A stretch of 64,000 nt of DNA from Steromphala cineraria (taxonomy: Eukaryota; Mollusca; Gastropoda; Trochida; Trochidae). The DNA is taken from the NCBI GenBank assembly GCA_916613615.1, contig OU744723.1, positions 26,558,710-26,622,709 of the forward strand, read 5' to 3'. The notes below the pieces were generated by a model, which worked only from the letters and a program-made list of their open reading frames with translations, made no database searches and had not been told where the DNA came from. Every line of letters starts with the position of its first letter. The first letter of the stretch is position 1. Below, in pieces: positions 42,797 to 56,875 of this stretch. A program made the position numbers and the translations under genes.

Positions 42797-43505
42797 TCAG
42801 GAGCATAAGCGAGAAAGATACTGATATGTAGACACAAGTGCCGTCAACATAGTTTGCCATGAGCGTAAGCGAGGAAGAAACTGATATGTAGACACAACTG
42901 TCGTCAACATAGTTTGCCATGAGCGTAAGCGAGGAAGAAACTGATATGTAGACACAAGTGCCGTCAACATAGTATGCCATGAGCGTAAGCGAGGAGGAAA
43001 CTGATATGTAGACACAAGTGCCGTCAACATAGTTTGCCATGAGCGTAAGCGAGGAAGAAACTGATATGTAGACACAACTGTCGTCAACATAGTTTGCCAT
43101 GAGCGTAAGCGAGGAAGAAACTGATATGTAGACACAAGTGCCGTCAACATAGTATGCCATGAGCGTAAGCGAGGAGGAAACTGATATGTAGACACAAGTG
43201 CCGTCAACATAGTTTGCCATGAGCGTAAGCGAGGAAGAAACTGATATGTAGACACAACTGTCGTCAACATAGTTTGCCATGAGCGTAAGCGAGGAAGAAA
43301 CTGATATGTAGACACAAGTGCCGTCAACATAGTATGCCATGAGCGTAAGCGAGGAAGAAACTGATATGTAGACACAACTGTCGTCAACATAGTATGCCAT
43401 GAGCGTAAGCGAGGAAGATACTGATATGTAGACACAAGTGCCGTCAACATAGTATGCCATGAGCGTAAACGAGGAAGATACTGATATGTAGACACAAGTG
43501 CCGTC

Positions 43506-46500
43506 AACATAGTTTGACATGAGCGTAAGCGAGGAAGAAACTGATATGTAGACACAAGTGTTGTCAACATAGTTTGCCATGAGCGTAAGCGAGGAAGAAA
43601 CTGATATGTAGACACAACTGTCGTCAACATAGTATGCCATGAGCGTAAGCGAGGAGGAAACTGATATGTAGACACAAGTGCCGTCAACATAGTTTGCCAT
43701 GAGCGTAAGCGAGGAAGAAACTGATATGTAGACACAACTGTCGTCAACAAAATTTGCCATGAGCGTAAGCGAGGAAGAAAATGATATGTAGACACAAGTG
43801 TCGTCAACATAATTTGCCATGAGCGTAAGCGAGGAAGAAACTGATATGTAGACACAAGTGTTGTCAACATAGTATGAGCGTAAGCGAGGAAGATACTGAT
43901 ATGTAGACACAAGTGCCGTCAACATAGTTTGCCATGAGCGTAAGCGAGGAAGAAACTGATATGTAGACACAACTGTCGTCAACAAAATTTGCCATGAGCG
44001 TAAGCGAGGAAGAAAATGATATGTAGACACAAGTGTCGTCAACATAGTATGTCATGAGCGTAAACGAGGAAGAAACTGATATGTAGACACAAGTGCCGTC
44101 AACATAGTTTGCCATGAGCATAAGCGAGGAAGAAACTGATATGTAGACACAAGTGACGTTAACATAGTTTGCCATGAGCGTAAGCGAGGAAGAAACTGAT
44201 ATGTAGACACAAGTGACGTTAACATAGTTTGCCATGAGCGTAAGCGAGGAAGAAACTGATATGTAGACACAAGTGACGTTAACATAGTTTGCCATGAGCG
44301 TAAACGAGGAAGATACTGATATGTAGACACAAGTGACGTTAACATAGTTTGCCATGAGCGTAAGCGAGGAAGAAACTGATATGTAGACACAAGTGACGTT
44401 AACATAGTTTGCCATGAGCGTAAACGAGGAAGATACTGATATGTAGACACAAGTGACGTTAACATAGTTTGCCATGAGCGTAAGCGAGGAAGATACTGAT
44501 ATGTAGACACAAGTGCCGTCAACATAGTTTGCCATGAGCGTAAGCGAGGAAGATACTGATATGTAGACACAAGTGCCGTCAACATAGTTTGCCATGAGCG
44601 TAAGCGAGGAAGATACTGATATGTAGACACAAGTGCCGTCAACATAGTTTGCCATGAGCATAAGCGAGGAAGAAAATTATATGTAGACACAAGTGCCGTC
44701 AACATAGTTTGCCATGAGCGTAAGCGAGGAAGATACTGATATGTTGACACAAGTGACGTTAACATAGTTTGCCATGAGCGTAAGCGAGGAAGATACTGAT
44801 ATGTAGACACAAGTGCCGTCAACATAGTTTGCCATGAGCATAAGCGAGGAAGAAACTGATATGTAGACACAAGTGCCGTCAACATAGTTTGCCATGAGCG
44901 TAAGCGAGGAAGAAACTGATATGTAGACACAAGTGTTGTCAACATAGTTTGCCATGAGCGTAAGCGAGGAAGAAACTGATATTTAGACACAAGTGTCGTC
45001 AACATAGTTTGCCATGAGCGTAAGCGAGGAAGATACTGATATGTAGACACAAGTGCCGTCAACATAGTTTGCCATGAGCGTAAACGAGGAAGATACTGAT
45101 ATGTAGACACAAGTGACGTTAACATAGTTTGCCATGAGCGTAAGCGAGGAAGATACTGATATGTAGACACAAGTGCCGTCAACATAGTTTGCCATGAGCG
45201 TAAGCGAGGAAGATACTGATATGTAGACACAAGTGCCGTCAACATAGTTTGCCATGAGCGTAAGCGAGGAAGATACTGATATGTAGACACAAGTGCCGTC
45301 AACATAGTTTGCCATGAGCATAAGCGAGGAAGAAAATGATATGTAGACACAAGTGCCGTCAACATAGTTTGCCATGAGCGTAAGCGAGGAAGATACTGAT
45401 ATGTTGACACAAGTGACGTTAACATAGTTTGCCATGAGCGTAAGCGAGGAAGATACTGATATGTAGACACAAGTGCCGTCAACATAGTTTGCCATGAGCA
45501 TAAGCGAGGAAGAAAATGATATGTAGACACAAGTGCCGTCAACATAGTTTGCCATGAGCGTAAGCGAGGAAGAAACTGATATGTAGACACAAGTGTTGTC
45601 AACATAGTTTGCCATGAGCGTAAGCGAGGAAGAAACTGATATTTAGACACAAGTGTCGTCAACATAGTTTGCCATGAGCGTAAGCGAGGAAGATACTGAT
45701 ATGTAGACACAAGTGCCGTCAACATAGTTTGCCATGAGCGTAAACGAGTAAGAAAATGATATGTAGACACAAGTGCCGTTAACATAGTATGAGCGTTAGC
45801 GAGGAAGATACTGATATGTAGACACAAGTGACGTTAACATAATTTGCCATGAGCGTAAGCGAGTAAGAAAATGATATGTAGACACAAGTGCCGTTAACAT
45901 AGTATGAGCGTTAGCGAGGAAGAAACTGATATGTAGACACAAGTGCCGTCAACATAGTTTGCCATGAGCGTAAGCGAGGAAGATACTGATATGTAGACAC
46001 AAGTGTCATAAACATAGTATGCCATGAGCGTAGGCGAGGAAGATACTGATATGTAGACACAAGTGCCGTCAACATAGTTTGCCATGAGCGTAAACGAGGA
46101 AGATACTGATATGTAGACACAAGTGTCATAAACATAGTATGCCATGAGCGTAAACGAGGAAGATACTGAAATGTAGACACAAGTGCCGTTAACATAGTTT
46201 GCCATGAGCGTAAGCGAGGAAGATACTGATATGTAGACACAAGTGCCGTCAACATAGTTTGCCAGGAGCGTAAACGAGGAAGATACTGATATGTAGACAC
46301 AAGTGCCGTCAACATAGTTTGCCATGAGCGTAAGCGAGGAAGAAACTGATATGTAGACACAAGTGACGTTAACATAATTTGCCATGAGCGTAAGCGAGTA
46401 AGAAAATGATATGTAGACACAAGTGTTGTCAACATAGTATGCCATGAGCGTAAACGAGGAAGATACTGATATGTAGACACAAGTGCCGTCAACATAGTAT

Positions 46501-49440
46501 GCCATGAGCGTAAACGAGGAAGATACTGATATGTAGACACAAGTGTTGTCAACATAGTATGCCATGAGCGTAAACGAGGAAGATACTGATATGTAGACAC
46601 AAGTGCCGTCAACATAGTATGCCATGAGCGTAAACGAGGAAGATACTGATATGTAGACACAAGTGTTGTCAACATAGTATGCCATGAGCTTAAACGAGGA
46701 AGATACTGGTATGTAGACACAAGTGCCGTCAACATAGTATGCCATGAGCGTAAACGAGGAAGATACTGATATGTAGACACAAGTGTTGTCAACATAGTAT
46801 GCCATGAGCGTAAACGAGGAAGATACTGATATGTAGACACAAGTGCTGTCAACATAGTTTGCCATGAGCGTAAGCGAGGAAGATACTGATATGTAGACAC
46901 AAGTGTCGTCAACATAGTATGCCATGAGCGTAAACGAGGAAGATACTGATATGTAGACACAAGTGTTGTCAACATAGTATGCCATGAGCGTAAACGAGGA
47001 AGATACTGATATGTAGACACAAGTGCCGTCAACATAGTATGCCATGAGCGTAAACGAGGAAGATACTGATATGTAGACACAAGTGCCGTCAACATAGTAT
47101 GCCATGAGCGTAAACGAGGAAGATACTGATATGTAGACACAAGTGTTGTCAACATAGTATGCCATGAGCTTAAACGAGGAAGATACTGGTATGTAGACAC
47201 AAGTGCCGTCAACATAGTATGCCATGAGCGTAAACGAGGAAGATACTGATATGTAGACACAAGTGTTGTCAACATAGTATGCCATGAGCGTAAACGAGGA
47301 AGATACTGATATGTAGACACAAGTGCTGTCAACATAGTTTGCCATGAGCGTAAGCGAAGAAGATACTGATATGTAGACACAAGTGTCGTCAACATAGTAT
47401 GCCATGAGCGTAAACGAGGAAGATACTGATATGTAGACACAAGTGTTGTCAACATAGTATGCCATGAGCGTAAACGAGGAAGATACTGATATGTAGACAC
47501 AAGTGCCGTCAACATAGTATGCCATGAGCGTAAACGAGGAAGATACTGATATGTAGACACAAGTGCCGTCAACATAGTTTGCCATGAGCGTAAACGAGGA
47601 AGATACTGATATGTAGACACAAGTGTCGTCAACAAAATTTGCCATGAGCGCAAGCGAGGAAGAAAATGATATGAAGACACAACTGTCGTCAACATAGTTT
47701 GCCATGAGCATAAGCGAGGAAGAAACTGATATGTAGACTTACGTGTCCTACACATAGTATGCCATGAGCGTAAGCGAGGAGGAAACTGATATGTAGACAC
47801 AAGTGCCGTCAACATAGTTTGCCATGAGCGTAAGCGAGGAAGATACTGATATGTAGACACAAGTGCCGTCAACATAGTTTGCCATGAGCGTAAACGAGGA
47901 AGATACTGATATGTAGACACAAGTGTCGTCAACATAGTTTGCCATGAGCGTAAGCGAGGAAGATACTGATATGTAGACACAAGTGTCGTCAACATAGTTT
48001 GCCATGAGCGTAAGCGAGGAAGATACTGATATGTAGACATACGTGTCCTACACATAGTTTGCCATGAGCGTAAGCGAGGAGGAAACTGATATGTAGACAC
48101 AAGTGCCGTCAACATAGTTTGCCATGAGCATAAGCGAGGAAGAAACTGATATGTAGACATACGTGTCCTACACATAGTATGCCATGAGCGTAAGCGAGGA
48201 GGAAACTGATATGTAGACACAAGTGCCGTCAACATAGTTTGCCATGAGCGTAAGCGAGGAAGATACTGATATGTAGACACAAGTGTCGTCAACATAGTTT
48301 GCCATGAGCGTAGGCGAGGAATATACTGATATGTAGACACAAGTGCCGTCAACATAGTTTGCCATGAGCGTAAACTAGGAAGATACTGATATGTAGACAC
48401 AAGTGCCGTCAACATAGTTTGCCATGAGCGTAAGCGAGGAAGATACTGATATGTAGACATAAGTGTCGTCAACATAGTTTGCCATGAGCGTAAACGAGGA
48501 AGATACTGATATGTAGACACAAGTGCCGTCAACATAGTTTACCATGAGCGTAAGCGAGGAAGATACTGATATGTAGACACAAGTGTTGTCAACATAGTTT
48601 GCCATGAGCGTAAACGAGGAAGATACTGATATGTAGACACAAGTGCCGTCAACATAGTATGCCATGAGCGTAAACGAGGAAGATACTGATATGTAGACAC
48701 AAGTGCCGTCAACATAGTTTGCCATGAGCGTAAACGAGGAAGATACTGATATGTAGACACAACTGTCGTCAACAAAATTTGCCATGAGCGTAAGCGAGGA
48801 AGAAAATGATATGAAGACACAACTGTTGTCAAGATAGTTTGCCATGAGCATAAGCGAGGAAGAAACTGATATGTAGACATACGTGTCCTACACATAGTAT
48901 GCCATGAGCGTAAGCGTGGAGGAAACTGATATGTAGACATACGTGTCCTACACATAGTATGCCATGAGCGTAAGCGTGGAGGAAACTGATATGTAGACAC
49001 AAGTGTCGTCAACATAGTTTGCCATGAGCGTAAGCGAGGAAGATACTGATATGTAGACACAAGTGTCGTCAACATAGTATGCCATGAGCTTAAGCGAGGA
49101 GGAAACTGATATGTAGACACAAGTACCGTCAACATAGTTTGCCATGAGCGTAAGCGAGGAAGATACTGATATGTAGACACAAGTGTCGTCAACATAGTTT
49201 GCCATGAGCGTAGGCGAGGAATATACTGATATGTAGACACAAGTGCCGTCAACATAGTTTGCCATGAGCGTAAACGAGGAAGATACTGATATGTAGACAC
49301 AAGTGCCGTCAACATAGTTTGCCATGAGCGTAAGCGAGGAAGATACTGATATGTAGACATAAGTGTCGTCAACATAGTTTGCCATGAGCGTAAACGAGGA
49401 AGATACTGATATGTAGACACAAGTGCCGTCAACATAGTTT
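43506..49440 (-). repeat. higher-order repeat, copy A within the 60-bp array
   Basis: The order of unit variants, including the rare units at 43872, 45788, 45901 and the ACATACGTGTCCTACAC variants near 47740-48960, is repeated 6,165 bp further on. Copy A is about 5.9 kb. Confidence 0.8.
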
Positions 49441-49670
49441 ACCATGAGCGTAAGCGAGGAAGAAACTGATATGTAGACACAAGTGTTGTCAACATAGTTT
49501 GCCATGAGCGTAAGCGAGGAAGAAACTGATATGTAGACACAACTGTCGTCAACATAGTATGCCATGAGCGTAAGCGAGGAGGAAACTGATATGTAGACAC
49601 AAGTGCCGTCAACATAGTTTGCCATGAGCGTAAGCGAGGAAGAAACTGATATGTAGACACAAGTGTTGTC

Positions 49671-52600
49671 AACATAGTTTGACATGAGCGTAAGCGAGGA
49701 AGAAACTGATATGTAGACACAAGTGTTGTCAACATAGTTTGCCATGAGCGTAAGCGAGGAAGAAACTGATATGTAGACACAACTGTCGTCAACATAGTAT
49801 GCCATGAGTGTAAGCGAGGAGGAAACTGATATGTAGACACAAGTGCCGTCAACATAGTTTGCCATGAGCGTAAGCGAGGAAGAAACTGATATGTAGACAC
49901 AACTGTCGTCAACAAAATTTGCCATGAGCGTAAGCGAGGAAGAAAATGATATGTAGACACAAGTGTCGTCAACATAATTTGCCATGAGCGTAAGCGAGGA
50001 AGAAACTGATATGTAGACACAAGTGTTGTCAACATAGTATGAGCGTAAGCGAGGAAGATACTGATATGTAGACACAAGTGCCGTCAACATAGTTTGCCAT
50101 GAGCGTAAGCGAGGAAGAAACTGATATGTAGACACAACTGTCGTCAACAAAATTTGCCATGAGCGTAAGCGAGGAAGAAAATGATATGTAGACACAAGTG
50201 TCGTCAACATAGTATGTCATGAGCGTAAACGAGGAAGAAACTGATATGTAGACACAAGTGCCGTCAACATAGTTTGCCATGAGCATAAGCGAGGAAGAAA
50301 CTGATATGTAGACACAAGTGACGTTAACATAGTTTGCCATGAGCGTAAGCGAGGAAGAAACTGATATGTAGACACAAGTGACGTTAACATAGTTTGCCAT
50401 GAGCGTAAGCGAGGAAGAAACTGATATGTAGACACAAGTGACGTTAACATAGTTTGCCATGAGCGTAAACGAGGAAGATACTGATATGTAGACACAAGTG
50501 ACGTTAACATAGTTTGCCATGAGCGTAAGCGAGGAAGAAACTGATATGTAGACACAAGTGACGTTAACATAGTTTGCCATGAGCGTAAACGAGGAAGATA
50601 CTGATATGTAGACACAAGTGACGTTAACATAGTTTGCCATGAGCGTAAGCGAGGAAGATAATGATATGTAGACACAAGTGCCGTCAACATAGTTTGCCAT
50701 GAGCGTAAGCGAGGAAGATACTGATATGTAGACACAAGTGCCGTCAACATAGTTTGCCATGAGCGTAAGCGAGGAAGATACTGATATGTAGACACAAGTG
50801 CCGTCAACATAGTTTGCCATGAGCATAAGCGAGGAAGAAAATTATATGTAGACACAAGTGCCGTCAACATAGTTTGCCATGAGCGTAAGCGAGGAAGATA
50901 CTGATATGTTGACACAAGTGACGTTAACATAGTTTGCCATGAGCGTAAGCGAGGAAGATACTGATATGTAGACACAAGTGCCGTCAACATAGTTTGCCAT
51001 GAGCATAAGCGAGGAAGAAAATGATATGTAGACACAAGTGCCGTCAACATAGTTTGCCATGAGCGTAAGCGAGGAAGAAACTGATATGTAGACACAAGTG
51101 TTGTCAACATAGTTTGCCATGAGCGTAAGCGAGGAAGAAACTGATATTTAGACACAAGTGTCGTCAACATAGTTTGCCATGAGCGTAAGCGAGGAAGATA
51201 CTGATATGTAGACACAAGTGCCGTCAACATAGTTTGCCATGAGCGTAAACGAGGAAGATACTGATATGTAGACACAAGTGACGTTAACATAGTTTGCCAT
51301 GAGCGTAAGCGAGGAAGATACTGATATGTAGACACAAGTGCCGTCAACATAGTTTGCCATGAGCGTAAGCGAGGAAGATACTGATATGTAGACACAAGTG
51401 CCGTCAACATAGTTTGCCATGAGCGTAAGCGAGGAAGATACTGATATGTAGACACAAGTGCCGTCAACATAGTTTGCCATGAGCATAAGCGAGGAAGAAA
51501 ATGATATGTAGACACAAGTGCCGTCAACATAGTTTGCCATGAGCGTAAGCGAGGAAGATACTGATATGTTGACACAAGTGACGTTAACATAGTTTGCCAT
51601 GAGCGTAAGCGAGGAAGATACTGATATGTAGACACAAGTGCCGTCAACATAGTTTGCCATGAGCATAAGCGAGGAAGAAAATGATATGTAGACACAAGTG
51701 CCGTCAACATAGTTTGCCATGAGCGTAAGCGAGGAAGAAACTGATATGTAGACACAAGTGTTGTCAACATAGTTTGCCATGAGCGTAAGCGAGGAAGAAA
51801 CTGATATTTAGACACAAGTGTCGTCAACATAGTTTGCCATGAGCGTAAGCGAGGAAGATACTGATATGTAGACACAAGTGCCGTCAACATAGTTTGCCAT
51901 GAGCGTAAGCGAGGAAGATACTGATATGTAGACACAAGTGACGTTAACATAGTTTGCCATGAGCGTAAGCGAGGAAGATACTGATATGTAGACACAAGTG
52001 CCGTCAACATAGTTTGCCATGAGCGTAAGCGAGGAAGATACTGATATGTAGACACAAGTGCCGTCAACATAGTTTGCCATGAGCGTAAGCGAGGAAGATA
52101 CTGATATGTAGACACAAGTGCCGTCAACATAGTTTGCCATGAGCATAAGCGAGGAAGAAAATGATATGTAGACACAAGTGCCGTCAACATAGTTTGCCAT
52201 GAGCGTAAGCGAGGAAGATACTGATATGTTGACACAAGTGACGTTAACATAGTTTGCCATGAGCGTAAGCGAGGAAGATACTGATATGTAGACACAAGTG
52301 CCGTCAACATAGTTTGCCATGAGCATAAGCGAGGAAGAAAATGATATGTAGACACAAGTGCCGTCAACATAGTTTGCCATGAGCGTAAGCGAGGAAGAAA
52401 CTGATATGTAGACACAAGTGTTGTCAACATAGTTTGCCATGAGCGTAAGCGAGGAAGAAACTGATATTTAGACACAAGTGTCGTCAACATAGTTTGCCAT
52501 GAGCGTAAGCGAGGAAGATACTGATATGTAGACACAAGTGCCGTCAACATAGTTTGCCATGAGCGTAAACGAGTAAGAAAATGATATGTAGACACAAGTG

Positions 52601-55600
52601 CCGTTAACATAGTATGAGCGTTAGCGAGGAAGATACTGATATGTAGACACAAGTGACGTTAACATAATTTGCCATGAGCGTAAGCGAGTAAGAAAATGAT
52701 ATGTAGACACAAGTGCCGTTAACATAGTATGAGCGTTAGCGAGGAAGAAACTGATATGTAGACACAAGTGCCGTCAACATAGTTTGCCATGAGCGTAAGC
52801 GAGGAAGATACTGATATGTAGACACAAGTGTCATAAACATAGTATGCCATGAGCGTAGGCGAGGAAGATACTGATATGTAGACACAAGTGCCGTCAACAT
52901 AGTTTGCCATGAGCGTAAACGAGGAAGATACTGATATGTAGACACAAGTGTCATAAACATAGTATGCCATGAGCGTAAACGAGGAAGAAACTGAAATGTA
53001 GACACAAGTGCCGTTAACATAGTTTGCCATGAGCGTAAGCGAGGAAGATACTGATATGTAGACACAAGTGCCGTCAACATAGTTTGCCAGGAGCGTAAAC
53101 GAGGAAGATACTGATATGTAGACACAAGTGCCGTCAACATAGTTTGCCATGAGCGTAAGCGAGGAAGAAACTGATATGTAGACACAAGTGACGTTAACAT
53201 AATTTGCCATGAGCGTAAGCGAGTAAGAAAATGATATGTAGACACAAGTGTTGTCAACATAGTATGCCATGAGCGTAAACGAGGAAGATACTGATATGTA
53301 GACACAAGTGCCGTCAACATAGTATGCCATGAGCGTAAACGAGGAAGATACTGATATGTAGACACAAGTGTTGTCAACATAGTATGCCATGAGCGTAAAC
53401 GAGGAAGATACTGATATGTAGACACAAGTGCCGTCAACATAGTATGCCATGAGCGTAAACGAGGAAGATACTGATATGTAGACACAAGTGTTGTCAACAT
53501 AGTATGCCATGAGCTTAAACGAGGAAGATACTGGTATGTAGACACAAGTGCCGTCAACATAGTTTGCCATGAGCGTAAGCGAGGAAGATACTGATATGTA
53601 GACACAAGTGCCGTCAACATAGTATGCCATGAGCGTAAACGAGGAAGATACTGATATGTAGACACAAGTGTTGTCAACATAGTATGCCATGAGCGTAAAC
53701 GAGGAAGATACTGATATGTAGACACAAGTGCTGTCAACATAGTTTGCCATGAGCGTAAGCGAAGAAGATACTGATATGTAGACACAAGTGTCGTCAACAT
53801 AGTATGCCATGAGCGTAAACGAGGAAGATACTGATATGTAGACACAAGTGTTGTCAACATAGTATGCCATGAGCGTAAACGAGGAAGATACTGATATGTA
53901 GACACAAGTGCCGTCAACATAGTATGCCATGAGCGTAAACGAGGAAGATACTGATATGTAGACACAAGTGCCGTCAACATAGTATGCCATGAGCGTAAAC
54001 GAGGAAGATACTGATATGTAGACACAAGTGTTGTCAACATAGTATGCCATGAGCGTAAACGAGGAAGATACTGATATGTAGACACAAGTGCCGTCAACAT
54101 AGTATGCCATGAGCGTAAACGAGGAAGATACTGATATGTAGACACAAGTGTTGTCAACATAGTATGCCATGAGCTTAAACGAGGAAGATACTGGTATGTA
54201 GACACAAGTGCCGTCAACATAGTTTGCCATGAGCGTAAGCGAGGAAGATACTGATATGTAGACACAAGTGCCGTCAACATAGTATGCCATGAGCGTAAAC
54301 GAGGAAGATACTGATATGTAGACACAAGTGTTGTCAACATAGTATGCCATGAGCGTAAACGAGGAAGATACTGATATGTAGACACAAGTGCTGTCAACAT
54401 AGTTTGCCATGAGCGTAAGCGAAGAAGATACTGATATGTAGACACAAGTGTCGTCAACATAGTATGCCATGAGCGTAAACGAGGAAGATACTGATATGTA
54501 GACACAAGTGTTGTCAACATAGTATGCCATGAGCGTAAACGAGGAAGATACTGATATGTAGACACAAGTGCCGTCAACATAGTATGCCATGAGCGTAAAC
54601 GAGGAAGATACTGATATGTAGACACAAGTGCCGTCAACATAGTTTGCCATGAGCGTAAACGAGGAAGATACTGATATGTAGACACAAGTGTCGTCAACAA
54701 AATTTGCCATGAGCGCAAGCGAGGAAGAAAATGATATGAAGACACAACTGTCGTCAACATAGTTTGCCATGAGCATAAGCGAGGAAGAAACTGATATGTA
54801 GACTTACGTGTCCTACACATAGTATGCCATGAGCGTAAGCGAGGAGGAAACTGATATGTAGACACAAGTGCCGTCAACATAGTTTGCCATGAGCGTAAGC
54901 GAGGAAGATACTGATATGTAGACACAAGTGCCGTCAACATAGTTTGCCATGAGCGTAAACGAGGAAGATACTGATATGTAGACACAAGTGTCGTCAACAT
55001 AGTTTGCCATGAGCGTAAGCGAGGAAGATACTGATATGTAGACACAAGTGTCGTCAACATAGTTTGCCATGAGCGTAAGCGAGGAAGATACTGATATGTA
55101 GACATACGTGTCCTACACATAGTTTGCCATGAGCGTAAGCGAGGAGGAAACTGATATGTAGACACAAGTGCCGTCAACATAGTTTGCCATGAGCATAAGC
55201 GAGGAAGAAACTGATATGTAGACATACGTGTCCTACACATAGTATGCCATGAGCGTAAGCGAGGAGGAAACTGATATGTAGACACAAGTGCCGTCAACAT
55301 AGTTTGCCATGAGCGTAAGCGAGGAAGATACTGATATGTAGACACAAGTGTCGTCAACATAGTTTGCCATGAGCGTAGGCGAGGAATATACTGATATGTA
55401 GACACAAGTGCCGTCAACATAGTTTGCCATGAGCGTAAACTAGGAAGATACTGATATGTAGACACAAGTGCCGTCAACATAGTTTGCCATGAGCGTAAGC
55501 GAGGAAGATACTGATATGTAGACATAAGTGTCGTCAACATAGTTTGCCATGAGCGTAAACGAGGAAGATACTGATATGTAGACACAAGTGCCGTCAACAT

Positions 55601-56506
55601 AGTTTACCATGAGCGTAAGCGAGGAAGATACTGATATGTAGACACAAGTGTTGTCAACATAGTTTGCCATGAGCGTAAACGAGGAAGATACTGATATGTA
55701 GACACAAGTGCCGTCAACATAGTATGCCATGAGCGTAAACGAGGAAGATACTGATATGTAGACACAAGTGCCGTCAACATAGTTTGCCATGAGCGTAAAC
55801 GAGGAAGATACTGATATGTAGACACAACTGTCGTCAACAAAATTTGCCATGAGCGTAAGCGAGGAAGAAAATGATATGAAGACACAACTGTTGTCAACAT
55901 AGTTTGCCATGAGCATAAGCGAGGAAGAAACTGATATGTAGACATACGTGTCCTACACATAGTATGCCATGAGCGTAAGCGTGGAGGAAACTGATATGTA
56001 GACATACGTGTCCTACACATAGTATGCCATGAGCGTAAGCGTGGAGGAAACTGATATGTAGACACAAGTGTCGTCAACATAGTTTGCCATGAGCGTAAGC
56101 GAGGAAGATACTGATATGTAGACACAAGTGTCGTCAACATAGTATGCCATGAGCGTAAGCGAGGAGGAAACTGATATGTAGACACAAGTGCCGTCAACAT
56201 AGTTTGCCATGAGCGTAAGCGAGGAAGATACTGATATGTAGACACAAGTGTCGTCAACATAGTTTGCCATGAGCGTAGGCGAGGAATATACTGATATGTA
56301 GACACAAGTGCCGTCAACATAGTTTGCCATGAGCGTAAACGAGGAAGATACTGATATGTAGACACAAGTGCCGTCAACATAGTTTGCCATGAGCGTAAGC
56401 GAGGAAGATACTGATATGTAGACATAAGTGTCGTCAACATAGTTTGCCATGAGCGTAAACGAGGAAGATACTGATATGTAGACACAAGTGCCGTCAACAT
56501 AGTTTA
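49671..56506 (-). repeat. higher-order repeat, copy B within the 60-bp array
   Basis: Offset from copy A is 6,165 bp at the start, 6,825 bp after about 52.5 kb and 7,065 bp after about 54.7 kb. Copy B thus gained 11 and then 4 net units (660 and 240 bp) after duplication. Confidence 0.8.
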
Positions 56507-56875
56507 CCATGAGCGTAAGCGAGGAAGATACTGATATGTAGACACAAGTGCCGTCAACATAGTTTGCCATGAGCGTAAGCGAGGAAGATACTGAAATGTA
56601 GACACAAGTGCCGTCAACATAGTTTGCCATGAGCGTAAGCGAGGAAGATACTGATATGTAGACACAAGTGCCGTCAACATAGTATGCCATGAGCGTAAGC
56701 GAGGAAGATACTGATATGTAGACATAAGTGTCGTCAACATAGTTTGCCATGAGCGTAAACGAGGAAGATACTGATATGTAGACACAAGTGTCATAAACAT
56801 AGTATGCCATGAGCGTAAGCGAGGAAGATTCTGATACGTAGACACAATTATCGTAAACATAGTATGCCATGATCA

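Larger units (their letters stand above)
42797..56875 (-). repeat. 60-bp minisatellite, ~234 copies, with higher-order structure
   Basis: The unit is AAGTGCCGTCAACATAGTTT, then GCCATGAGCGTAAGCGAGGA, then AGATACTGATATGTAGACAC. Variation is confined to a few positions (CCGTC/TCGTC/TTGTC/ACGTT; AGTTT/AGTAT/AATTT; GTAAGC/GTAAAC/ATAAGC; AGATACT/AGAAACT/GGAAACT). Because 60 is a multiple of 3 and two minus-strand frames lack stops, open frames up to 954 codons arise with 20-residue periods (MLTALVSTYQYLPRLRSWQT; LMANYVDGTCVYISVSSSLT). Six 55-bp units (near 43872, 45788, 45901, 50040, 52612, 52731) shift the frame, no unique N- or C-terminal domain exists, and most changes are non-synonymous in both frames. 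It is therefore annotated as a repeat, not as genes. Confidence 0.95.
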
